Of a DNA stretch of 14,751 nucleotides, positions 8,113-13,603 are shown in pieces. Source of the stretch: an uncultured Sphingomonas sp. (GTDB taxonomy: Bacteria; Pseudomonadota; Alphaproteobacteria; Sphingomonadales; Sphingomonadaceae); the NCBI RefSeq assembly GCF_946478955.1, contig NZ_CAMLDL010000032.1, forward strand, positions 1 to 14,751, in the 5' to 3' direction. Position numbers and translations under genes: made by a program. A model generated the notes under the pieces. That model was not told where the DNA came from, searched no databases, and worked only from the letters and a program-made list of their open reading frames with translations. Numbering within the stretch: position 1 is the stretch's first letter; every line of letters starts with the position of its first letter.

Positions 8113-8397
8113 TCAATCGGCCTTTCGTTCGTCCGGTCGCTCATCGGGTAACTTGTGCCAATGGCGCGGCCTTGGCCGCGTCGACGCCGGCCGGATGACC
8201 GGCTGCTCCAGCCGAATTTGCTCCACTTCGGCGGCAATCCGGTCGAGTTGCACAACCAACAGCCCCACTTCCAACTTGCATTGTGGATCAGCGGTTAGCG
8301 CGCGCGCTCGGGCGCGGGCGCGAGACACGGCGGTGTCCAGTTCGGCAAGCAAACGCGATCGCGTCGCCGTCTGGGGTGTTGTGGATCGTTCGGTCAT
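8113..8397 (-). CDS. Small Arg-rich, coiled-coil-like protein of unknown function
   Basis: 94 aa if started at the ATG at 8397, which has AGAGG 8 bases upstream on the minus strand; a longer in-frame reading to 8517 lacks a ribosome site. The protein has no signal or membrane segment. Residues 13-64 look like one long amphipathic helix with an alternating Ala-Arg run (SRARARARAL, 25-34) and a heptad-like stretch LEVGLLVVQLDRIAAEVEQIRLE; the tail (70-94) is Pro/Arg-rich and charged. I do not recognise the family. It converges with cysQ and is divergent from the regulator at 8539, sharing a 141-bp intergenic region with it. The coding call rests on the start site and helix pattern; the high GC allows chance ORFs, so confidence is moderate. 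Confidence 0.55.
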   Translation of the reverse strand: MTERSTTPQTATRSRLLAELDTAVSRARARARALTADPQCKLEVGLLVVQLDRIAAEVEQIRLEQPVIRPASTRPRPRHWHKLPDERPDERKAD

Positions 8398-8469
8398 TGC
8401 AGTTGCCTCTGGTAGGCGGTTGACGTGAATCAGCGGTCGATCATTCATCCATTGCGGACAGAATATGGG

Positions 8470-8497
8470 CTGACATTGGTCCGCTTTCGCATCTAAG
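8470..8497 (+). promoter_or_regulatory. Possible promoter of the 8539 regulator
   Basis: CTGACA (8470-8475) matches the -35 consensus in 5 of 6 positions, followed after 16 bases by TCTAAG (8492-8497), which matches the -10 in 4 of 6. It lies about 40 bp before the ATG at 8539. The match is ordinary for a high-GC genome, so it is only a candidate. Confidence 0.25.
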
Positions 8498-8538
8498 CTG
8501 CTCCGGCTCGGTCCCATTCGTCACGAAAGTGGTGGAAT

Positions 8539-9465
8539 ATGGATACGTGCTACCCGTCGACATCAACCACTCTGGTCCCTGCGGCCAATGGTGATTTGCC
8601 ACCCTTTCTTGTGATTGGCCGAACGGCGCGCTTGACCGCACCGGTTGAAGACATGATCCGACGTACCGGCCTGCGCGCTCACCATGTCCCCATTGAAACC
8701 GCCGCGCAGCGGCTGACGGATCAGCCCGCGGCTACCGGCGTCTGGATCGAGGTCGACGAGCTGGGCGGGGACGGTGCGCAGGTGTTTGCCGATGTCATCG
8801 CCATGGATCACCGCTTTCCAACCATCGTGTCGGCCAATGCCGCCCTGATTGACCCGGTCGTTGCGTTGACCGCAGGCAGGGCAGTCGACATATTGGTCGA
8901 TGCCAATGAGGCTGACCGGATTTCGGCCCTTGCCTTTGCAAGAGCGGCTCGGTCCGATGGCGGCCGTGTCGCGGATATTTCCAATGAACCTGGCGCGGCG
9001 CGCCTTCGGCAATTGAGTGACGAGGTCAGCCGAATTGCCCAAACGCTTGCTCGCCTTTCGACTGGTGGCCCCACGGTCAGTCTCGACAAACCATTGACCG
9101 CCGACGAACGCGGCGATGTGCCTGTGGTGTCGGGTAACACGGTCCGGCAGATGATCCGCGCGCGGCGCCTTCGCGCACGCTTTTTCGATGCTGACCTGTT
9201 CGCCGATCCGGCGTGGGATATGTTGCTCGACCTGTTTCAAGCGGAAATTGCGCAGCACCGTGTTCCGGTATCGTCGCTGTGCATTGCGGCGGCTGTCCCG
9301 CCCACGACGGCACTTCGCTGGATCAAGACCATGACCGATGATGGCCTGTTCGTGCGCCGTGCCGATCCCCACGACCGCCGCCGCATATTTGTCGAGCTTG
9401 CACCGGCAGCCAGCGACGCCATGCGACGCTATTTCGCGGAAATAGGCCGGGTAATGGCGGCATGA
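8539..9465 (+). CDS. MarR-like winged-helix regulator with a degenerate receiver-like N-terminal domain
   Basis: 308 aa. The C-terminus (about 224-300) is a winged helix: VPVSSLCIAAAVPPTTALRW carries the recognition helix, followed by the turn LFVRRADPHDRRRIFVELAP, the wing, with the D-x-R-R pattern of MarR proteins. The N-terminus (about 22-140) follows the receiver-domain layout: strand FLVIGR, strand GVWIE, then PTIVSANA, then VDILVDANE. Aligning by the conserved glycine (G79) places E71 at the phospho-acceptor Asp; the acidic pair after strand 1 is replaced by G27-R28, and the Lys of the last strand by D121, while S98 is kept. This suggests a pseudo-receiver that cannot be phosphorylated. 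A linker of about 80 residues joins the two. The DNA target is unknown. Regulators with this wing wording are common in sphingomonads. The ribosome site is weak. Confidence 0.8.
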   Translation: MDTCYPSTSTTLVPAANGDLPPFLVIGRTARLTAPVEDMIRRTGLRAHHVPIETAAQRLTDQPAATGVWIEVDELGGDGAQVFADVIAMDHRFPTIVSANAALIDPVVALTAGRAVDILVDANEADRISALAFARAARSDGGRVADISNEPGAARLRQLSDEVSRIAQTLARLSTGGPTVSLDKPLTADERGDVPVVSGNTVRQMIRARRLRARFFDADLFADPAWDMLLDLFQAEIAQHRVPVSSLCIAAAVPPTTALRWIKTMTDDGLFVRRADPHDRRRIFVELAPAASDAMRRYFAEIGRVMAA

Positions 9466-9490
9466 GACTGGACCGTTCATGCCTCCGTAT

Positions 9491-9508
9491 TGTCAGACAA
9501 ATCTGACA
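9491..9508. promoter_or_regulatory. Perfect palindromic operator candidate upstream of the S24-like regulator
   Basis: TGTCAGA CAAA TCTGACA: 7-bp perfect arms around 4 bases, 18 bp in all. It lies 28 bp before the ATG at 9537 and 25 bp after the stop of the preceding regulator. Its size and dyad symmetry fit a dimeric repressor site; TTGTCA at 9490-9495 overlaps it and resembles a -35 box. A terminator hairpin is an alternative, but no T-run follows. Confidence 0.5.
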
Positions 9509-9536
9509 TGAGCGAGCCAAATAGGGTCCATTTCGG

Positions 9537-10253
9537 ATGAGCTTTCGAGGTCAGAATGATGGGCCAGGCGCTGCGATTGTACAGGATTTGCAGCGCTTCA
9601 TGCCCGATGGAATGACTCTCAATAGCTGGGCCGTGGCGGCGGGCGTCAACCGGACGGTTTGGGGCGATATTCGGCGCCATGGAAATCCGTCGCGCAAGAC
9701 GCTGGAAAAACTGCTCGACGCGGCGGGATCGTCATTGGCGGAGTTCGAGGCGTTGCGCGTTGGCTTCCTGGCTGAAGATCGCGTCGGCGCGGTCGATCAG
9801 GTCGCGGACCGGCGGCGACCATGGGGAAGCGTTTCTGCGTCGACCATGCCTATCCTCGACGCGCGACCCGTCGATCCGGTGCTGCTGGGGTCGGCCAGAA
9901 TCCCTGCGTTCGTACTGAGCCCGCATCGGTCCGCGCGCCTCGCGGTGCCGCCGACGCTTTCCAACGATCGGGGCTGTTTCGCATTTCAAATGCCGGTCGG
10001 GAACATGTGGCCACGCTATCGCCAGGGGCGCACCCTGATCGTTGCCCCATTTCGCCATTCGGTCATCGGTGACGATGTCTTGCTGGCCCTGCCGCCGCAG
10101 GGCGGCGCATTGGAACGGGCACGGTTTGTGGCCGAACTCATCTGGCAGGATGACGAGGCGATCCGCCTGCGCATTTATTCGCCCGGCTGTGAATTTACGG
10201 TGGCGCAGTCGATGATTGATGCGGTGGAGAAGGTGATCGGCGAAGCGATTTGA
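9537..10253 (+). CDS. Phage-repressor-like HTH regulator with a catalytically inactive S24 (LexA/CI-type) domain
   Basis: 238 aa. Residues about 12-72 form a helix-turn-helix: MTLNSWAVAAGVNRTVWGDIRRHGNPS contains the two helices and recognition segment, followed by KTLEKLLDAAG as in Xre/CI-type repressors. The C-terminal part (about 145-235) matches the S24 domain of LexA and CI: VGNMWPRYRQGRTLIV corresponds to the usual V-x-GDSM-x-P block, and IGDDVLLAL to the following strands. The nucleophile Ser is replaced by N156 and no Lys occurs at the general-base position (FVAELIW, 197-203), so self-cleavage is not expected; the domain probably only dimerises or senses a ligand. The ribosome site before the ATG is poor. 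No other phage gene is near, so this looks like a domesticated chromosomal regulator, not a prophage repressor. Confidence 0.78.
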   Translation: MSFRGQNDGPGAAIVQDLQRFMPDGMTLNSWAVAAGVNRTVWGDIRRHGNPSRKTLEKLLDAAGSSLAEFEALRVGFLAEDRVGAVDQVADRRRPWGSVSASTMPILDARPVDPVLLGSARIPAFVLSPHRSARLAVPPTLSNDRGCFAFQMPVGNMWPRYRQGRTLIVAPFRHSVIGDDVLLALPPQGGALERARFVAELIWQDDEAIRLRIYSPGCEFTVAQSMIDAVEKVIGEAI

Positions 10254-10265
10254 ACGCCGCTTTTT
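10238..10265 (+). terminator. Weak intrinsic terminator candidate overlapping the end of the S24-like gene
   Basis: CGGCG (10238-10242) can pair with CGCCG (10255-10259), followed by C and TTTTT (10261-10265). The stem has only five pairs and a 12-nt loop, but the T-run is rare in this window. Confidence 0.35.
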
Positions 10266-10303
10266 CGACCAACGGATTTGAGAATGTGAATAATTTGCGT
10301 TAA

Positions 10304-10317
10304 TAGGACTCGTCCTA
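10304..10317. promoter_or_regulatory. Palindrome 1 upstream of the LytTR gene
   Basis: TAGGAC TC GTCCTA, 6-bp perfect arms, flanked by two TTTGCG copies (10294-10299 and 10319-10324). It lies about 110 bp before the ATG at 10427. TGCGTTAAT just before it (10296-10304) matches the published LytTR half-site pattern in 8 of 9 positions, which is weak evidence. Confidence 0.4.
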
Positions 10318-10321
10318 GTTT

Positions 10322-10340
10322 GCGATGAATCAATCATCGC
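10322..10340. promoter_or_regulatory. Palindrome 2 upstream of the LytTR gene
   Basis: GCGATGA ATCAA TCATCGC: 7-bp perfect arms around 5 bases, 4 bp after palindrome 1. Two different palindromes next to each other suggest separate operators, or an RNA leader structure. Confidence 0.45.
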
Positions 10341-10426
10341 GGCGCGTCTGGATCGGACCGAAACGATCCTCCCCGGCTCATTGGACGTGGTGATGGAGTG
10401 GGCGGCCCTTATTGGGGGAGGGCGCG

Positions 10427-11107
10427 ATGACATTGATACAGACGACGGCGTCTTCTGACCTGCAATTGGTGATGGTGCTGAGCTTTGATCGGCACGCGCC
10501 GCGGTGGCGGATCGCCGAATTCATTGATCGGCTGATTGGTCAGCCGCAAGTGGTTCAACTATCGGAACTGGAAGGCTCGGCCGACCTGCTGGTCGAAGCG
10601 TCGCTGCCAAACCTCGCCGCCTATCACGACTTTGTTGCAGGCCACATTGACGTGTTTCGGCGTTTTATCGCCAAATCCGACACCCACTTCATCTGCCGGC
10701 GCCACGCCAGTAAGGCGGCCGAGCAGGATGTGATCTGGGCACAGGGCCGCCATGGGATTCGGCCTATCGACCTCTCGTCGATCCACGGCCTGGTGGCAGA
10801 AGGTGATTATGTCCGCCTGCTCGTCGACGGCGACAATGTTCTGCTGCATTCGACATTGCAGGCACTGATGACCCGCCTTCCCGATACGGAGTTCGTCCAG
10901 ATTCATCGAAGCACCGTGGTTCGCCGCGCGAGCATCCGGCGGGTTCTCCGCAGTGGTCGCCGCTGGCACGTCGAATTGCCGGACCATTCCACCCACCCGA
11001 TTGCCAAGGCGCGGGTCGCGGAATTGTCGCGCGCGATTGAAGATGGGCGTTCCGGCCGACTGCTGATCAGTTCGTCGAATCTGGTCCCGTTGACCAATCC
11101 CGTTTGA
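10427..11107 (+). CDS. Transcriptional regulator: Lrp/AsnC-like ligand-binding domain fused to a LytTR DNA-binding domain
   Basis: 226 aa. Residues about 13-92 read like the Lrp/AsnC effector-binding (RAM) domain: a first strand LVMVLSF, PQVVQLSELEGSADLLVEA and a closing SDTHFICRR strand, in the order V-x-G-D-y-D-l-l-v seen in that family. Residues about 112-205 form a LytTR domain: IDLSSIHGLVAEGDYVRLLV, then VLLHSTLQALMTRL, then FVQIHRSTVV with the conserved H160-R161-S162, and a final strand pair IRRVLRS and WHVELPD. LytTR domains usually pair with a receiver or membrane sensor, so this partner is unusual. The start is the ATG preceded by GGGGGAGGG at 10414-10421; a TTG at 10412 in frame would overlap that site. 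Soluble, so presumably cytoplasmic. Its tail runs into an 11-bp tandem repeat, and a secreted UrcA protein follows. Confidence 0.82.
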   Translation: MTLIQTTASSDLQLVMVLSFDRHAPRWRIAEFIDRLIGQPQVVQLSELEGSADLLVEASLPNLAAYHDFVAGHIDVFRRFIAKSDTHFICRRHASKAAEQDVIWAQGRHGIRPIDLSSIHGLVAEGDYVRLLVDGDNVLLHSTLQALMTRLPDTEFVQIHRSTVVRRASIRRVLRSGRRWHVELPDHSTHPIAKARVAELSRAIEDGRSGRLLISSSNLVPLTNPV

Positions 11108-11114
11108 CCAATCC
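11090..11114 (+). repeat. Short tandem repeat of TTGACCAATCC
   Basis: Two copies of TTGACCAATCC at 11090-11100 and 11104-11114 (period 14), spanning the stop codon of the LytTR gene. With neighbouring bases the copies read CGTTGACCAATCC and CGTTTGACCAATCC. They lie 86-110 bp before the urcA start. Either a recent slippage duplication or a pair of binding half-sites. Confidence 0.6.
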
Positions 11115-11199
11115 GGCGAAATTGCGGTGCGATCGCCCGCCACTGGTTCCACGGTCCTCCTGTCCCAATCGGGGGGCACAATGCAGAAGGACAGTGGAC

Positions 11200-11595
11200 A
11201 TGAACGTACATATTGGCGCGCTTGCCATGATCGCGGCATTGGGGCTCGGAAGTGTGGTGGCATTGCCGGCGGCGGCGGACCCAAATCGGCCAGTGGTTGT
11301 CACGGGTCATGACGAAGACATGATCACCCGCCGGGTGAGCTATGCCGATTTAGACCTGTCAAACGGTGCCGCACAGCAGATTCTGTTCAAGCGGGTTCAC
11401 TTCGCGGTGCGCAAGGTGTGCCTGGAAGCGACGTCGCCGTCGGCGACGAGTTGGGAAGAATATGGCTGTCGGCGTCAGGCATGGGGCGGCGCGAAACCGC
11501 AAATTGCCAGTGCCATTGACCGGGCTAATCAAATGGCGCGCAATGGCAGCTCTGACCTGCAACTGGCGGCAATCCGGATTAGCGTGGGCCGGTAA
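11200..11595 (+). CDS. UrcA-family secreted protein
   Basis: 131 aa. A clear Sec signal (MNVHIGALAMIAALGLGSVVALPAAA, split over 1-26) with likely cleavage before D27-P28, so the mature protein is periplasmic. The mature part has the UrcA signature: VSYADLDLSNGAAQQIL (46-62) followed by RVHFAVRKVC with C74, and a second cysteine C90 in a likely disulfide. The family is named for uranium-responsive genes of Caulobacter; its biochemical role is not known. Start supported by AGAAGGA at 11185-11191, 8 bases upstream; an earlier in-frame reading from 11104 has no signal and is less likely. It lies 92 bp after the LytTR regulator in the same direction, so that regulator may control it. Confidence 0.82.
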   Translation: MNVHIGALAMIAALGLGSVVALPAAADPNRPVVVTGHDEDMITRRVSYADLDLSNGAAQQILFKRVHFAVRKVCLEATSPSATSWEEYGCRRQAWGGAKPQIASAIDRANQMARNGSSDLQLAAIRISVGR

Positions 11596-11620
11596 TATCG
11601 GCGCGGCTATTTCGGGGCGT

Positions 11621-11649
11621 GGGCGGATTCCAGCGACGGGAATCCGCCC
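11621..11649 (+). terminator. Strong hairpin downstream of the urcA-type gene
   Basis: GGGCGGATTCC (11621-11631), loop AGCGACG, GGAATCCGCCC (11639-11649): 11 perfect pairs, 25 bp after the stop codon. No T-run follows. Probably a terminator or RNA 3'-end stabiliser; GCGGATT/AATCCGC arms recur elsewhere in the window. Confidence 0.6.
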
Positions 11650-11686
11650 CAGCCAGAAGATGATGGAATCTCGACGAACGTCCCCC

Positions 11687-11713
11687 AAAGCCAGTCCTTC
11701 ACGGGCTGGCTTT
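11687..11713. terminator. Bidirectional terminator between the urcA-type gene and tRNA-Val
   Basis: AAAGCCAGTCC (11687-11697), loop TTCAC, GGGCTGGCTTT (11703-11713): 11 pairs with one T-G wobble. The stem opens with A's and ends with CTTT on both strands, the form of a two-way terminator. It sits between convergent transcripts: the urcA-type gene (+) and tRNA-Val (-). Confidence 0.65.
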
Positions 11714-11787
11714 GTCGGGCTTGCCGGGCGGCGCACCCGCATTACAGGCGCAGCGCGGCATTGGGAGGAGGGTCACCACTTTAGAGA

Positions 11788-11863
11788 TGGTGGGCGCTGA
11801 CGGGCTCGAACCGCCGACCCTCTCGGTGTAAACGAGATGCTCTACCAACTGAGCTAAGCGCCC
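11788..11863 (-). tRNA. tRNA-Val (anticodon TAC)
   Basis: Read on the minus strand: 5' acceptor GGGCGCT, D-arm with AGCTCAGTTGGTAGAGC, anticodon stem TCTCG/CGAGA around loop TTTACAC giving anticodon TAC, T-arm GGCGG-TTCGAGC-CCGTC, closing AGCGCCC, discriminator A and an encoded CCA at 11788-11790. Length is 76 nt. All four arms pair. It decodes GTA and other GTN codons depending on modification. It is transcribed leftward toward the two-way hairpin. No integration scar is visible on its 3' side. Confidence 0.97.
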
Positions 11864-11881
11864 TGACATCAGGAAGGGCGG

Positions 11882-11909
11882 CTTTTAGGCGGATTTTTGA
11901 GCGGGTCAA
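11882..11909 (-). promoter_or_regulatory. Promoter of tRNA-Val
   Basis: On the minus strand, TTGACC (11909-11904) and TAAAAG (11887-11882) are separated by 16 bases. The -10 ends 18 bases before the tRNA 5' end, giving a short leader. An 8-bp inverted repeat, GGCGGATT/AATCCGCC (11888-11895 and 11908-11915), overlaps the -35 and spacer; it might also end transcription from the SRAP gene. Confidence 0.55.
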
Positions 11910-11965
11910 TCCGCCATGAACGGCTCAATTGGATTATGATGCTGCCTGCGCTTGTCCGGCCCGTC

Positions 11966-12559
11966 TCATCCACAATCGGTCGGTACGATGGCCATCAACT
12001 GCGACGGGTAGGGCGCCACCAATGTCCGCGCTTCATCAAAATCCGCCGTCAGCCATTTTCGGTAATCTGGCGGGTCCAGAATTACCGGCATGGCCTTTGG
12101 GTGCAGCGGAGCTACAAGGCTGTTGGGCTCGCAGGTCAGAAACGCAAAAACGTGCTCGGCCTCATTTTTGCGCCAGATTCCGGCAAATGCAGCGACGGGT
12201 TGATCAGGAAGGCTGAACCAATGTTCTTTGCGCCCGGATACCGGTTCGGCAAAGCTGTTGAATGGGACCAGGCACCTCTGGGCGGTATGATTCAGCATTG
12301 GCCGCCAGAATGAGCTGGCGAGATTGCGCACGTTGGTTATGTGTTTCGTCACGGTGGTGCCGGGCCGCTTCCCAGCCATCTTTATCGGGATTCCCCATGT
12401 CATGGTTTCCGGAGATTCCTTTCCGGCGACCATGCGGACAACTGTGGCGGGCCGATTGGGCCAAATGTCAGGCTGGGGCAGGGGGTCATATAGGTCCCAC
12501 CGGATATATTCGCGCCAGGTCGACAGCAATTCGGGATGGTTGCGATAATGGTTGCACAT
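11966..12559 (-). CDS. SOS response-associated peptidase (SRAP, YedK/HMCES family)
   Basis: 197 aa. The family senses abasic sites in single-stranded DNA and makes a covalent thiazolidine link through Cys2 exposed after removal of Met1. Seen: M-C-N at the start with C2; a conserved Asn, N76, in TNVRN; catalytic-region E105 in FNSFAEP; and H153 in APLHPKAMPVIL, matching the H of the family's IH-x-R-MPVIL block. It is slightly shorter than E. coli YedK (about 220 aa) and the usual GFYEW around the Glu is replaced by NSFAEP, so it belongs to a divergent branch. Upstream on the minus strand GGAG precedes ATG at about 10 bases. It is divergent from the small membrane-protein gene at 12665. I see no alphaproteobacterial LexA box (GTTC-N7-GTTC) in the shared spacer. 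Confidence 0.9.
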   Translation of the reverse strand: MCNHYRNHPELLSTWREYIRWDLYDPLPQPDIWPNRPATVVRMVAGKESPETMTWGIPIKMAGKRPGTTVTKHITNVRNLASSFWRPMLNHTAQRCLVPFNSFAEPVSGRKEHWFSLPDQPVAAFAGIWRKNEAEHVFAFLTCEPNSLVAPLHPKAMPVILDPPDYRKWLTADFDEARTLVAPYPSQLMAIVPTDCG

Positions 12560-12579
12560 GGGTCAGTCGCTCCCTCCCC

Positions 12580-12598
12580 TAATCGCCTCAATCGATTA
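12580..12598. promoter_or_regulatory. Palindrome in the divergent spacer between SRAP and the membrane-protein gene
   Basis: TAATCG (12580-12585) and CGATTA (12593-12598) flank 7 bases in an AT-rich spacer. Its place between two divergent starts suggests an operator or promoter element serving one or both genes. Confidence 0.35.
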
Positions 12599-12664
12599 AA
12601 CTAAGCAGAATAATTCAGCAACTTTATGATATGCTTCGGAGGTCGGCGCGATTATATAGATCAT

Positions 12665-12928
12665 ATGGCAAGCGAAAGAGAAAAGGCGACCCGCGATTTC
12701 ATTCGCATGGCGCGCTGGATTATCGGCATCGGCGTCCTCATGGCGATAGGCGCGATCATCTATCTGGCGGCGACGGGCGATCTCTACTTCCACATGGTTG
12801 TCGCGACGCTGGGGGGGGTTTTCATTTCGGTCGTGCTGGGCTGCGGCCTGATGGCGGCGAGCTTTTTCAGTGACAAAAGCGGCCACGACCAAATTGTGAC
12901 CGACGCAACCCGGCACCACGACGACTAA
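12665..12928 (+). CDS. Small two-helix inner-membrane protein
   Basis: 87 aa from ATG 12665: a charged N-terminus (ASEREKATRDF), two hydrophobic helices at about 16-36 and 42-65 joined by a short GDLYF turn, and a polar tail with His and Asp (SDKSGHDQIVTDATRHHDD). No enzymatic motif is visible and I know no function. An in-frame ATG at 12626 would add 13 residues; neither start has a well-spaced ribosome site (GGAGG at 12639-12643 is 21 bases from ATG 12665), so the start is uncertain. I prefer 12665 since it gives a typical charged start for such proteins. Its neighbours on both sides point toward or away from it, so it is likely a single-gene transcript. Confidence 0.7.
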   Translation: MASEREKATRDFIRMARWIIGIGVLMAIGAIIYLAATGDLYFHMVVATLGGVFISVVLGCGLMAASFFSDKSGHDQIVTDATRHHDD

Positions 12929-12992
12929 ACGACAAACCCGCCCGCGCGTGTGGCGCAATGGTATCGCGAAAATTGGCTTCCCCGCCGCCCAA

Positions 12993-13430
12993 TCATGTCT
13001 GATATTCCAGGTGGAGCAGCGGATAGGGTCGACCCTGTCCGTCGATCGGTGATCGGCCTTTCTGGCTGAATCCCATTCGCTGATAAAAGCGAACCGCCTG
13101 GTCATTTTGTTCGTTGACGTCGGTGGTCATCTTTGGATGCAGTGTCAGGCCATGCCGCACGAGATCAGCACCGATGCCGGTCCCGCGCAGTTCGGGATCA
13201 ACAAATAGCGCCTCCATATGACCGTCATCGATCAGCATGAAGGCGAGCGGATGGTCATTGTCGTCGACCGCCAGCCAAAGCGGCGCCTGCGGCAGGAATT
13301 CGCACACCATCTCATCAATCGCCTGGCGATCCTCCGGCGAAAGAAAATCATGGGTGGCGTCAACCGCGCCCCGCCAAATTTCGATGATGCGGGCGCCTTC
13401 GCCGAGCCGGGAACGTCGGATCTCAGTCAT
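12993..13430 (-). CDS. yjaB: GNAT-family N-acetyltransferase, YjaB-like
   Basis: 145 aa. The protein is a GNAT acyltransferase using acetyl-CoA. Seen: N-terminal RRSRLGEGARIIEIWRGAVDATHDFLS, which matches the E. coli YjaB opening almost motif by motif; the strand APLWLAVDDNDHPLAFML; HMEALFVDPELRGTGIG with the acetyl-CoA loop RGTGIG (82-87); DVNEQNDQAVRFYQRMGF with the conserved Y116; and the closing RPYPLLHLEY. The substrate of YjaB-type enzymes is not established. Converges with the small membrane-protein gene, 64 bp apart and with no obvious terminator. The ribosome site is weak (GTGGG). Confidence 0.9.
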   Translation of the reverse strand: MTEIRRSRLGEGARIIEIWRGAVDATHDFLSPEDRQAIDEMVCEFLPQAPLWLAVDDNDHPLAFMLIDDGHMEALFVDPELRGTGIGADLVRHGLTLHPKMTTDVNEQNDQAVRFYQRMGFSQKGRSPIDGQGRPYPLLHLEYQT

Positions 13431-13532
13431 GGCCCACGATTAGCCTGAAATGTGTGCGCCGGTAAGGGCGCTGATGGAATGACGGGATCGACCTGAAATA
13501 TCGCGTCAAACATGATCCGCCATCAAGGTAAC

Positions 13533-13603
13533 GAACGGGGGTTCACAAAATTTAAATAAACAATGTGGATTAGTCATCTACGTATTGGTTAGATAAACCA
13601 AAT
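13533..13603 (+). promoter_or_regulatory. AT-rich promoter/operator region of the PAP2 gene
   Basis: The spacer 13431-13603 is the most AT-rich part of the window near its right side (AAAATTTAAATAAACAAT at 13547-13564). It holds two palindromes: GAAC GGGG GTTC (13533-13544) and TTGGTT AGATA AACCAA (13585-13601), the second ending 2 bases before the ATG at 13604. I cannot point to a firm -35/-10 pair. Confidence 0.35.

Noticed and set aside
8563..9480. 305-codon minus-strand open frame
   Set aside because: Antisense to the winged-helix regulator; the plus frame has a clear domain while this one does not.
10325..10393. 22-codon ORF with three Trp, recalling a leader peptide for attenuation
   Set aside because: No ribosome site, overlaps palindrome 2, and the downstream gene is a regulator rather than a tryptophan gene.
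11788..11863. tRNA-Val as a possible integration site for a mobile element
   Set aside because: No integrase gene, no repeat of the tRNA 3' end nearby, and ordinary housekeeping genes on both sides.
13533..13544. GAAC-GGGG-GTTC resembling a Gram-positive type SOS box
   Set aside because: Alphaproteobacterial LexA uses a direct repeat (GTTC-N7-GTTC), and the downstream gene is not a DNA repair gene.
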